DNA of 64,000 nt. It comes from Dioszegia crocea (taxonomy: Eukaryota; Basidiomycota; Tremellomycetes; Tremellales; Bulleribasidiaceae). The stretch lies in assembly GCA_001600615.1 (NCBI GenBank), contig BCKK01000010.1:189632-253631 (forward strand), in the 5' to 3' direction. Shown in pieces: positions 47,225-58,380 of the stretch (position 1 is the first letter of the stretch; every line of letters starts with the position of its first letter). The position numbers and the translations under genes were made by a program. The notes beneath the pieces were generated by a model. The model made no database searches and had not been told where the DNA came from. It saw only the letters and a list, made by a program, of their open reading frames with translations.

Positions 47225-49009
47225 GGTGGATGGTGCTGACGCGGCTTGACTGCGGGACGGTGGCGGTAAAATTGATGTTTGGGCTAGAGGGTGAGTCGCA
47301 CGATCGGATTCCTCTGGGTCCAAGGCTTCGATGCGGAAGCTGTCTCTTCCAGTACCGATGGGCGAAGCGATGACACTGTCGCTGCCCTTTATAAAGTAGT
47401 TAGTGGATGAGCCCTGAGGAAAACTGAATAAGGCAAGGGGCAGGGGGTTATTCCAGGAATCCGCATGGACGCCAAAAACTCTCCTTTGATGCCTTCGGGC
47501 TCGTCCGATCATGACGTAAAAGTGACCCACCTCGGCAGGACCCCTATCACTTTCGAGGATGTCTGATGGGATTTTTGGCCATTTTGGCCCATGCTCAAAG
47601 TGGCCTTTATTACCCGAAGTAGTAATTGTGATGCCGTAAATTAACTGAAGTAGTAATAAGAATCGAGATTTGACCTCCAAAACACCCCAATTCTCATCGA
47701 ACAAGCGTATCAGACATCCATTAGAGTGACTGGGGTCCTCCTCGGCCATCGTGCATCATGCCCGAGCCCGACGGGCCCCGTCAGCTACCAACGGAAACGA
47801 AACACTCTATATCCGGGCGTTGTTTCAAAAGCTCAACGCGTCTTTGCGCCTGGGGCCTGCGGTAGATCGGCCGACATCTCCATAGAGCGCATCGCAGTCC
47901 GCCTAGCTCGACCTTCCATGGCGCTCGAGAATCGGCGTGATCTGTAGGCCACGCGTCACGAATCAGTTCGCGTCTTTGGCAGCGAAGCCGGCCTCTATAC
48001 CAAGAGATTGTGCTTGACCGACAAGTCAAGCATTGCTGTTGATCCCATGTCGATACTGCCAAAGCGCTCAACCGCCTCGGCACATCAATTACGCGTCACT
48101 CCGCTATGATCGCCTTAGGGAAGCATCGAGAAGGCGTTATCTGAAACGTGAGGAAGGACGTCCGAGATCCCGACTTGACCGGATGTAATATGTAGATCTT
48201 ATCGACCAACCTTCCACACAGCTACGCGCAAGGACATCCCACTCCTTTATATCGTCATTTGATGATCTATGGGATCCACACACAGGGTATCCACACAGTC
48301 ACGTTGTGCCTGATGCGTTACCCCGAACAACCTTCACGAGGTTGAGTGATTTTCTACGCTCTGCTTTAGCTTTCGATTCCCGCCCTTCCTTTCCTTCTTT
48401 TCCTTCTTTCTCCCCCGCTCTCTTCCATTCGTCTCTTTCACGACTTGTATGACTGACTTGACGCTTTGACGACTGACGACTATTCTTCACGACCTTACGA
48501 TCTAGACGACTTTACGGCTTCTCTCTCACGATTTGACGCCTCGAAGAATTCATTCCTTTCCACCGACAAACACCTCCATCAGCCTCTCCTTTCGCCTACA
48601 CATCCCTACCATCAGCCACCATCCTTTCCATACAATCCGCCCCCTCCCTCCTCCCACGACCCAAGATTACTCCACGGCCCGAGACGACCACAACAACGCA
48701 AGGCGGAAGGATAGGGAGACTGAGGGGAGAGTAGAAGTATCGTTCAACCTTTGAGACTGTAAGTATTGCTACCTCACTCCACTCAGATCATCGGTACATC
48801 ACTGAATCTATAGCCATAACGACCTCGTATGCATCGATAATTACCCGCTCCGCTTCCCTTAACGACCCCTAACGATCTACCAACGCATTTCTCACGACCA
48901 TCTCACGCCCGGATTGAACGAAACACCCACACCCATCCCCATCCGTCAGCCAACCAAACATCCACACTTACCCTGACTCCCCCCCCCTTACCCCATATAA
49001 TCACTCAAC
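47225..49009. other. Long divergent promoter region
   Basis: About 1.8 kb between the ABC transporter start (minus) and the giant disordered-protein gene (plus). No convincing gene was seen. The right-hand part (48430-48920) is full of ACGAC motifs and includes a likely 5' UTR intron, both listed separately. Confidence 0.55.
48759..48813 (+). other. Probable 5' UTR intron of the 49010 gene
   Basis: GTAAGT at 48759 and CTATAG ending at 48813, with ACTGAAT as a plausible branch site 10-12 bases before the end. The 55-base length matches coding introns in this window. There is no coding frame on either side. Confidence 0.45.
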
Positions 49010-52000
49010 ATGGGATTTCACTCTCCGCTCCGTAAATCCCACCTCCAACCAATCTCCTCTCAACCTCCATCATCATTCTCTCGACAAAGCGGCTCAACCT
49101 TCCGAGACTCTTTACGACGTATCCCATCATCTATCTTTACACGGGGCGACCAAGCCAAGAAGGAAATGGATCGAAAGAAGAGCGCAGAGTTGCTCAACCA
49201 ACCTCCAGCCTACACCAAGGTGGCTTCGGTGCGAGCATCAGTGTTGGAGAAGGGGACGATCAAGGCGGAGAAGGAGAAGAAGCCAAAGACTAAGACTCGG
49301 AAGGCTTTAGGCGAGCTCTTCGGTTGGGGAAACTCTTCATCCGCTCCTGCTCCATCCCATTTCATCATATCTCCTCCCTCCCCACTCCGCCGATCCCCTC
49401 CTATTCCACCCGCCAAAGCCCCTGCACTCCCCACCAAGGACGCTACCATCCTCCGCAAAGCTGCCCCAGCCGTCCTTACCCGGAAAGCATCATCCAACAC
49501 CTTCGGCACCGTCAATTCCTACCCGGCCATGCCTACCCTCCGGGCTCCTTTGGCTCCCAAACACCGACCAAGTCTCGGCGAAGACCCCTTTGGCCGAGAT
49601 GACACCGGTGCTGAAGTGGTTGTTCATGCGCCTAAGCGAGACACGCACGCCGCTTCGATCAAGAGCGACTTCTCGGTCGACAAGAGGCGGGAAAGTGTGT
49701 ACAGTGCCAGGGCACTGTCTGCTAAGACGTTCGGAAGTGATGATTACAGCGTGCAAGAGACGGCTATCAGGTTAGTCTCCATCCAGGCCTTTCGATATGT
49801 CGCTGATTGTACAGAGCCCGTATGTCCAGCCCACGCCGAGTCACCATGGCATCCGTGATTGAGGAGAAGAAACGCATATCCAACTCGCCACCTCGACCAA
49901 TCTCCAGCACTGCCCCCACCATCAACCCTCTCATCGCCCCTCCTCCTCGATCCGACTCGCTCAACTATCAATCTACGATCACCCGTCAACCAGCCGCTGC
50001 CCCTCGAGTCCGAGTGACTAACGCGCCAACCTACATCATCGAACCCGCACCGGCCCCCATCTCCGTTGTCGTCCCTGCTGCTTTTAACAAGAAGCCCTCC
50101 ATGCCGGCGATGAGGAAAGAGAAGACCAAGAGTAGGGTTTGGGGATTCTTGGGTTTGAAGCATGGCAAGGGTAAAGAGGAAAAGGAGAATGACTCGCACA
50201 AGCGCGACAGCGCCGAGACCGGTGAGTTTACTCCTTCGTGATGCGTATGAGCGAGTCCTCAGCTTACCTTGCAGTCCACACCAGGCCTTTGATTCTCGGC
50301 AGCAACATCGACGTCCTCCGCCACGGTATCTCCCGACCCAACATCTCTGCACCAATCCGCACCTCTGTCCCCGCATTCCACATCTCACACCCATCCTCCG
50401 ATACCTCTTCTGCAGCATGTACCGACAGCCCCTCTCCCATGCCCCGAGTCATGCACCCAGAACCCATCTGGACTAGCGCCAATTCCCTCATTGTCGACAC
50501 TCCCAACAAACGAGACTCGGGATCTACCATTGCGTCTTATACCGACTTCAAGGCTGCAATCGAGGAAGCGAACGGTCTAGGCGGGAGTATCGCTGATCCT
50601 TACGCCCATTTCCTCGCTGGATCTAAGGCTCTGCCCAAGAGGAAGAGCTTGAACGGTCTCTTTGGGCTGAGCATCCAGCGAAGTTCGACCGACTTGAAGG
50701 GTCTGGCGCCGGTTTCGGTGATGGCTATGACGGGTGGGCATGCTGCATTCGAGTGGACGCCGCCTAAGCTTAGGCCGCTTTCTGAAGAAATGGAGATGAG
50801 TTTTGGGTCATTCGGTGCCGGCGGACAAGGGCTGGCGGAGGACAAGGTCCTCGAGAAGTTAGATGTAGCTGTACCGGATCGTAAGTTGCCCTGGTGTGTA
50901 ATATTGACCATAAGCTGACACTCCAGCTACCCTCCGAAGAGTCGCATCAGCCACCGATAAGCTAGTCAACCTCGTCTTCAACTTTGACTTCAGCCCTGCC
51001 GCTTCGCCCGCCAAGGCCCGCCTCGCCCCCGTCTCATCCTTGACCTGCCTCAAAAATCGGCTATCCAACTCCCCCACCCCTATCCGGAAAGTCAAATCAG
51101 CCATGCTCTTCCACAAATCCAACACCCCCCCTGTCAAGTCCAACTCCCATATCAGTCCACTCAAATACGTCCTTCAACGCGCACACGTGCGTAAGATGGA
51201 CGGAGTAGGGATCTGCGCTTCCAAACCCGACAGTGAGAATCCACCACCTACCAGTCTAGTGAAGAAGGGTATGCGAAACCCTTTTGCTCCCCCCTCGCCC
51301 GAGCGTGGAAGTGGCGGTTCAACTACACCGGCCGTCGTCTCTGAATCCCCACTTGCCAAGAAGAATCGAGTGCCAATTACTTTTGGGCCAGCAATGGGAT
51401 TGGCGGGATTCATGGATGAGTGTCCGGATGATGATGATGATGGGGATGTACCGGCGGATCTGAGGGCAATGCTCTTGGGTCTTCAAGAGGAGGATGCGGA
51501 TGTTGGCGCTCTCGGTCTACCCAAACCGCCAATGGATAGAGTCGTCCCTCGTCGTCCAGCTCGAGCGGCCCCGAAAATCTCCTTACCACCCGTACCCCCT
51601 CTTCCGGCTGCATATCAGCATACCGAGGCGTCTACCCCGCTCGCCCTCAATATCCGCACTACCATCAGCCAAGATGAAGACTTTGGTGTAGACCGGTACG
51701 CTACACCTACCGAGCACAAAGCCGGCTTCACCTTCACCGCCGCTACTCCCATCGGGGACAACAGGAACTCGTTCGACTTTACAGGCGAATACGAGGAGCT
51801 TGATCTGGGCTCTCATCGCGCATCATTCGTCGAGGCTTTACACCGAGTGACCAGTGCCGATTTGCTCTCGGACCTACCCCCTGATCCCCCTCTCCCTGCT
51901 GGGCCTTTATACACAATCGAGCAATCCCCCGAATCGGTCCGTACGATCCGAACGGCCGATTCAGCCGCCGACATGTTTGCCGATGCTGTTGAGGCTACTC

Positions 52001-54555
52001 GACAAGTCTCTCCAGCTCGAGCTCGGAAGGCGCCATTCCAAGGTACATTTGCTTTCCAACAGCAAATCTCCCATACAACCAAAGTCAGCACTGCTCTCCC
52101 TGACGCCGCCCCGATGCTATCGGTACCGGATCACGAATGGCGCGATCATCACCGGGGTGAATCTGGACTGAGCATCGCGACTCTGTCCAGCGTGGGCGAT
52201 GTGCTCGACACTGCCGAGAATGCTCGAGAGTATACCAATTACTTTGAAGCCAACTTCTCTCAGCATCTCGCGAGGCAGTCAGGCGCCCATTGTCGATCGC
52301 GTACATCCAGTACGGATTCGGTATACGGTGATCTGTCTGATCCTCGAGCTCCTACTCGCCGAGCCCACCATCGTCGGAAGTCATCCATCATTTCCGTCGA
52401 ATCTATCGGTATCGTCGGACAAGTCTTGTCGACTGGCCTTCCCCCGAATAGCCTATACAACAATGTCCGCCGATCGGGATACATCTCCAAGCACCGCCGA
52501 GATGGGTCTTCGGATTCTGCATTCGGGCGCTCGGACTGGGCTCGCCACAGCCGGTCCATCTCTGGCGAAAGCACCTCATCTGCCATCTCCGTCTCGCGTA
52601 TCGCTCGCCCGGCCGGACCCAGCGAGCGGATGTTCCAGCTTGATGTTGGTGTTCAATTAACATCCATCACTGGTTCGCCTGCCGAGGCGCTCCATCATGC
52701 CCGAACCCAGAGCTGGGAGAGTACGGCGGATGTCGGACAGGTGTCTTACGATACCGTCTTTGATGGTCCTGCTCGAGACACAAGCTTTGATACGGTCTTT
52801 GACAGTCCCCGACTTGCGTCTGAGTCAAGCGATCACAATAGATACTCCCTCTCGTCCAGTACGTCTACCGATAAACGCTCCTCGGGGTCTTCAGACTCGA
52901 TCTTTGGGGCAGATGCTGCGCCGGCGGTTATCAGGCAGGCATTCTTCCTTAAAGGGATGAGACCGGTCTCGGCTATTAGCTCCGGGATGAGTTCGGAGAC
53001 TGGGGAAGATACATTCTTGGATGTTAAGCGGTATATCCGGAAGGGCGGGAAAGAGGAATGCTTTGAGGGTATTGGAGAGGACAGGATGAGTGAGTTGAGT
53101 TGCGCAGACTTAAGGCGCCGAAAGCTGACGATATAGCCCCCATTCAGGAGACTCTGAACAAGAGTACCGGTCGATCGTCCCTCTCTGGCTCCATGTCGCG
53201 ACCTGCCAAACCCTCTTCGGCTAACCGTCGTCGACCTGCCCAACTCTGCTTTGGTCTTTCCGACCCCGAGACTCCGGGTCTTGCCTCCCCTTCCACCTCC
53301 GCCACCTCATCCCGACTCTCCCTCGAAACTCGCTTCTCCTCAGAGAGGGGTATAGGCCATTTCCGCCAGAAATCCTCAGCCAACGTCCATCTCCAAGCTA
53401 CAATCAAAGAGGAAATCTCCCTAGCCACTCTCCGACCTCCCAAATCCTCTGCTAGTCCTCGGATCCGAATCCAACTCTCGCGCGAAAACCTCCGTCGACA
53501 AGATGCGTGCGCGTACGAATCGGAAGAAGAGGACGATGATGAGTCTACGGAATCCATCACTGCCTGGCTCCGTTTCCAGCGGGAGGCAGATGAAGTCTGT
53601 CGTCAGGCCAAATCGGAATATCGGGACTCTGTCGAGAGTCGCGCAGCGGCTGCTGGACCTCGGAGCAGATTCTCTCCTCAGAGCGTCGCTGAGTTCTTGG
53701 CTCAGTCAGCTGCGGCGTATAAACCCCTCAACAAGCCCTTGCCCCTTCCTCGAGATCAGGCACATCGGCGGAAAGCTAGTCTTGCCGATGCTCGGGCTTT
53801 GACATCACCTTACGGTCTCCCCTTGCCCAAGCCACATGGTCAGGCAGCTGGGAAACCCCGCGGATCGCTCACTACCAAATTTGAACGAAGTAACTCTGCG
53901 GGCTCAACAAGGATGAGCGATGATCCCACCTCGATCGGAACGCCCCTCAGTGGCAAAATTGGCATGTTTGCACATCTCATGTCGGATCTCGTTCCCTCCC
54001 CTCCTCGCTCTGCTCCAATCATGATGACTGGGGCAAAGCTTAGTCCGTTTGCCCAATTCTTGCCGCAAGCGACAGGTGGCGATGTCTTCAATCTGGCAGG
54101 GACGACAGTGGCCAAAAGGGGTAAAGCGTCTGCTCCGCCTGCTGGGGCTAAGCCGCTTTACCAGAAGTCAGGAACGAACCAGGCGGTCTCGACTGCGGAG
54201 AGTAGGGCAAGGGTGGATTCTGGTACTCGAAGGAAGGCGCTGGGCTGGGGAAGGAGGAGGAACTCGGATGGTCCGGAACAGGCTGGACCGGAGGGAGTCA
54301 GTAAGGTAATTCCGCTTGGAGCTGGGCTGGGACCAAGGAAGGGGAGTAGAGTGGCGGTGATGAAGGAGAACTCGGGTATCCCGCCAGTGTGAGTTCATAA
54401 ATTCATACTCAGATTAGATTTGATGAGGAACATTCAGCTGACTTCACAGGCCGACCCTCAAACCCTCATTCAAATCTTCTACTCGTAAGAATGGTGCTGT
54501 GCGCCCTATCGTTCGGGCTAGCGGATCAGGTGGAGTGATAGCAATCAGGGCATAA
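49010..54555 (+). CDS. Giant disordered Ser/Pro-rich protein of unknown function
   Basis: Seven exons, ATG 49010 (MGFHSPLRKSHLQPIS) to TAA 54553-54555, more than 1,650 residues. It is almost entirely low-complexity Ser/Pro/Ala/Arg sequence. Basic short motifs recur (TRKALGELFGWGNSS, KSRVWGFLGLKHGKG, KRKSLNGLFGLSIQRSS, TRRKALGWGRRRNSD), each placing Arg/Lys and Ser next to FGW/GFLG-like hydrophobics. Acidic patches (ECPDDDDDGDVP, ESEEEDDDEST) alternate with them. One repeated motif is DTVFDGPARDTSFDTVFDSP. The exon junction near 53091/53137 (ATGA|GTGAGT ... ATATAG|CCCC) keeps frame. No enzyme domain or membrane segment was seen. A cortex- or polarity-type scaffold is a guess only. Confidence 0.8.
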
Positions 54556-55039
54556 GGTCTGGAACTGGAATAGACATTGAGAGATGATACGTTGAGGACA
54601 TGACAAGGGCGGCGGACAGGTTTTGCTCTTCTTCTGGTCGTTTTTAGCCTGAATTTGTTTCTTGTTTCCGTTACCCCTATACATAGCCAGATCTAGATCT
54701 CTGTCTATAATTTATATTTAGTTGGAATGGCACACAGTCCTCATTAGCCATCGGCGAGCTTCATGTCGATGGCCAGGTGCCAGGTACGATTCATGTCTGG
54801 TGGATTACAAAATTACTAAAAGAGGTATTTACTGGTTCGCTTCCGTACGCCTGCTCCTTGATCCCATCCTATATGTGTCCCCCCTGTATCTAGCTAAACC
54901 TACCGCTATCCTATTGATCAAAAACGAATAAACCTAACAACTCAGCCGGCACGTGACAGCTATTCGACCCAGCCAAATTTCAACCAGCTTCGCATCTTCA
55001 ATCCTCGACCTATCACCCTCACTGCCATTTCTTCTCTCA
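54556..55039. other. Spacer holding a dispersed repeat
   Basis: About 480 bases between two plus-strand genes. The middle is occupied by copy 2 of the dispersed repeat. The remainder contains an AT-rich 3' region and the promoter of the first clustered F-box-like gene. Confidence 0.6.
54791..54930 (+). repeat. Dispersed repeat, copy 2 (about 140 bp)
   Basis: Near-identical to 1047-1187 in the opposite orientation, about 53.6 kb away. It spans TTCATGTCTGGT to AAAAACGAATA. This copy has no ambiguous bases. It could be read as a short peptide on the plus strand, but the flanks and the inverted copy argue for a mobile-element remnant. Confidence 0.8.
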
Positions 55040-56263
55040 ATGTCTACGTGTCCACCTACCCCCGCAGCGGACGGTACTATAGCTCCACAATTTCCCCCCG
55101 AAATACTGTCCCTGATCATATCCCACCTCCGACGTCCACTTCCGAAGCCGGATGGCCAGAACGCACATTCTTCCATACGCCAGAGCGATTTGGCTGTATC
55201 CATGCGAGTCAGCAAGGCAAGTTCCACCTTCTTCAGCCAGCAAAACTCCTAGTGGGGATTGATTTCTGACATGATATAGCTCTTCAACCAGCTCACCTCC
55301 CGTATCCTCTATTCATCCGTCATCACTGATGATTTGCGACTTTACTCCTACAACCTCGATTTCCCCTCCGCTGCCAGTGACATACCGTCCAAGGCTGAGC
55401 TTGTCGCCCTCACGCGTAACCTCGGCCTGGAATACGCAGAATTCCGACCTCCCACATACCTCCAGTTGATGGAGCAAGGGCGAAGCATCTTTCACCTCGT
55501 CTCCTCAGACCCGACGGATGAGATGGAATTCCGTCTGGCGGAAGCTGTCGTAATGGCCGATCGTGCCAAGCTGCTACTTGGCACGTTCAAAATCGATCAC
55601 GTCTCCACCGCGATGTATACGTACCTTGGTGGTCAGAGTTACAACTCCGAAGCCTTCGTTCAGGATGGCGCCGATCTCAAAGATTGCATCTCCGAAGCTC
55701 GGGCCGCCTTAAACTCGCTATTGAGCACTGGGCATGACCCTGCTCATTGTCTGCGTGCCAGTTGGGGCCCCCTCTCCTGCCTCCCAATTACCAGCTACGA
55801 CGCCACCAGTGGCCCAATCGAAGATCGACCGCTGATGTCCGCACACCTCGATGCTGCACAATGGACCGATGCCTTCCCTACTTCCATCGGCGGTCATATC
55901 GATTACCACCTCTCCCCTGACGGTCCGTCGGAGTCCAACCGAGCGTATGAATGGATAGTGCGATTGATCAACAACCAACTATGTTCCAGAGAGCATGCAT
56001 GGAAAATCCGCCTGGAGCGGGGAGGAGCAGATCCCGAGTCAGAGGATTGGTCAATACTCCTTGACATATACGTACCCGCGTCTTGGGGCGAGGATGTCCT
56101 CTGTGCATACGCAGATGAGAGCCATCCCATGCTCCGGCTGGCGTACGCGAGGCATGGGCACGGTCAATGTAAATCCAGAAAGTCGAAGGATTGTTATCGG
56201 ATCAAGAGGCTAGAGGATGCCCCGACTTGTTCGTGGTGCGAGGGGGTGGCGGTCACCTCCTAA
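55040..56263 (+). CDS. Clustered F-box-like protein, member 1
   Basis: Two exons: 55040-55216 and 55280-56263. The F-box-like N-terminus reads FPPEILSLIISHLRRPLP, KPDGQNAHSSIRQSDLAVS, MRVSK. The intron interrupts right after MRVSK and starts with GCAAGT, a GC-AG intron. The body has LFNQLTSRILYSSVITDDL, LTRNLGLEYAEFRPPTYLQL, IDHVSTAMYTYLGGQSY, WGPLSCLPITSYDA, GGHIDYHLSP, LDIYVPASWGEDVLCAYADE and the end YRIKRLEDAPTCSWCEGVAV. F-box proteins recruit targets to SCF ubiquitin ligases. The large body has no known substrate-binding repeat, so the role is unknown. A GTGAGT follows the stop codon directly. Confidence 0.75.
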
Positions 56264-56786
56264 GTGAGTTGCCCCTGTTATTAGTTCAGAGTATAGAGCT
56301 AATCATAATGATAGTATGCCTCGGATAGAACGCTTCGGCTGTGCGTGTCCAATAGAAGCTTGGAGGTCTCTAGGCCGCAGTAGGGGGAGGAATGTCGATC
56401 ACGGATAGGTTGGCTGGGCGATCTCTTTGAGCATTGATGTCAGCTTTCTTGCTATCTTGTTTTCCTTTCGCGACGTAGCTACCTAGCCCTCTGCTTCTTG
56501 ATCAGACATGCTGCATCACTAGATGATGCGTGCATGCTAAACAGCCGAGTCTCACCCTATCAGGCCTAGAGAGACATCTCAACGCAACGCAAAGTCTAAA
56601 GCCAAACCCGCGCAACATTTTTGCTGGGCCAAGCTCAATCCCTCCTCAAGTTCGCAGTTTCGCACTTCACACTTTTGTGTCAAAACACTTTCGACGAGTG
56701 GACCATCACTGAGTCGTGCCTCGCTCCAATGCTGTACCCAGCATCCTCGTCTTCCACACCTGAAGCGTCGAGCGCAGACGCGCCGA
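56264..56786. other. 3' UTR intron candidate and spacer
   Basis: GTGAGTTGCC begins at 56264, immediately after the member 1 stop, and ATAATGATAG near 56313 could end a 3' UTR intron. The rest shows no gene. A short ATG frame at 56729 (MLYPASSSSTPEASSADAP) resembles a family N-terminus but is out of frame with member 2. Confidence 0.45.
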
Positions 56787-57977
56787 ATGATCCTTCACCC
56801 ATCCCTGATATGTAGCACAATATCGCGCCTACCAAACGAGATCCACCTGCATATCATATCCCACCTTCGTCGCCCCCTTCCCAAGCCTGATGGCTGCAAT
56901 CCACATTCTTCCATCCGTCAGGGTGACCTGACGGTCTTGATGCGAGTTAGCAAAGTCAGTGATACCCACGCATCAAATCAAAGATTTCTGGCTCACTCTA
57001 TTCAGCTCTTCAACACCCTTGCCGCAGGCTTCCTCTACTCCACCGCTATCGTCGATGACCTGAAGCTCTTCCGTCATCGTCTGGGCGAACCTTCGGCCGC
57101 AAGCGGTATACCCTCTAAGGACGAGCTTGTCGCCCACACGCGAAATCTCGGGCTGGAATATGGCGAGATCCCCATTCCAACTTATCCCCAGTTGATGCGG
57201 CAAGGTCGTGCGATTTATGCCTCAGTCTCCTCCGACTGGAGTCACCGGACAGAATGGCGAGAAGCGGAAGCCACAATGATGGCAACATACGTCGATGCGC
57301 TCATCGGTCGGTGTCAGCTAGATCACATCTCTACGGCGATCTATCTAGGGGGACAAACTTATGTCTCGCGCGATCCGCGCAACGATCAGCCTGTCGGCGA
57401 GGGGAAAATGTCAACGGCCCGGGGAGGGTTGATGCGCTTGATGCTCGACGGGCTCACCCCGCGTATCTGTCAGCGCATCAACCATGGACCTCTGTCCTGC
57501 GTCACACTCTTCTGTCGCCAGGAGCAGGATCGTCAATCGCTTAAAGGTCGAGAACGTCACCGCGTATATATCGACGATACCACATCCCCCGAGACGATCC
57601 CGATGTTCCCAGGTGGTCACGGTGACTTCTTCCTCTCGTCAGCGGAGTCTGGACTACCCCAAAATAGGTTGGACCTCGTAGTGAGGATCTTCATGTACCA
57701 CATACACGCGAGGGAGAAATGTTGGCGCCGTGAAGGCGCAGATCGGTATGCGCAACTATCTTCGGATTGGTCGTTATCGCTCGACATATATATCCCCACA
57801 CTTTGGGGTTCCGACCTCCTCTGCGAACATGCCAACGATGAACATCCCATGTTTAAACGCTTCTACACCCGGCTTGGCGTACCTAAATCTAGGTCTTCCA
57901 AGGACGTTTTCCGGATTATGAGGATGGAGGATGCTCTACCTTGTCAATGGTGCGAAGGGAATCCCGAGGTCTCCTGA
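56787..57977 (+). CDS. Clustered F-box-like protein, member 2
   Basis: Paralogue of member 1. The ATG at 56787 (MILHPSLICSTISRLPNE) leads into IHLHIISHLRRPLPKPDG, HSSIRQGDLTVLMRVSK. The intron lies at 56955-57005 at the family position and is 51 bases, so reading through keeps the frame open. The body has LFNTLAAGFLYSTAIVDDL, HTRNLGLEYGEIPIPTYPQL, LDHISTAIYLGGQTY, NHGPLSCVTLFCRQ, FPGGHGDFFLSS, SLDIYIPTLWGSDLLCEH, and the end VFRIMRMEDALPCQWCEGNP with TGA at 57975-57977. An upstream out-of-frame segment (MLYPASSSSTPEASSADAP) may be an earlier N-terminus lost by frameshift. The GTGAGT donor again follows the stop directly. Confidence 0.75.
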   Translation: MILHPSLICSTISRLPNEIHLHIISHLRRPLPKPDGCNPHSSIRQGDLTVLMRVSKVSDTHASNQRFLAHSIQLFNTLAAGFLYSTAIVDDLKLFRHRLGEPSAASGIPSKDELVAHTRNLGLEYGEIPIPTYPQLMRQGRAIYASVSSDWSHRTEWREAEATMMATYVDALIGRCQLDHISTAIYLGGQTYVSRDPRNDQPVGEGKMSTARGGLMRLMLDGLTPRICQRINHGPLSCVTLFCRQEQDRQSLKGRERHRVYIDDTTSPETIPMFPGGHGDFFLSSAESGLPQNRLDLVVRIFMYHIHAREKCWRREGADRYAQLSSDWSLSLDIYIPTLWGSDLLCEHANDEHPMFKRFYTRLGVPKSRSSKDVFRIMRMEDALPCQWCEGNPEVS

Positions 57978-58380
57978 GTGAGTCTTTCCTCTTGGCCGAG
58001 TGATAAATCAAAATTCAAGAGTGCTGACCATCCAGATCGGGCGCTTGTCAGACAATTCGAGCTTCATGAGGAGGGCTGGAGAATCCTGGAGGGGAGGTCT
58101 GGTCGGCTGTGTGGGTGGATTGGGTGCGGCGCGGAGGTGCGTGAACACGAGATCCAGGGGCCGGTCGCCCATGGCTGCGTGGCGGAGGGAGGCGACGTGT
58201 AGCCTGGGATCGACATGACCCTTGCTTTTTGTTGCAAGCCAAACCCATTTGGAAGTTAGATCGACAGCAAGTGTCTCTAACGATCGCTTGCTAGTCCGCA
58301 TTGAAAGTTCAGAGTAGATCTCAAATCCATCTCATGGTCCGATGAAACCTGAGACTCAATTCTGTACATCAACGTCCAAA
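57978..58380. other. Convergent 3' region
   Basis: About 400 bases between member 2 (plus) and the Zn2Cys6 gene (minus). It begins with a GTGAGT...CTGACCATCCAG 3' UTR intron candidate (57978 to about 58036). No gene was seen. Confidence 0.5.

Noticed and set aside
47225..47749. Longer N-terminus for the ABC transporter starting at 47749
   Set aside because: The frame is open, but the added sequence (MAEEDPSHSNGCLIRLFDEN) is unlike the low-complexity start and would fill the promoter; ATG 47224 is more likely.
47765..48083. Short frames on both strands
   Set aside because: No domain, no conserved composition and mutual overlap; treated as non-coding promoter sequence.
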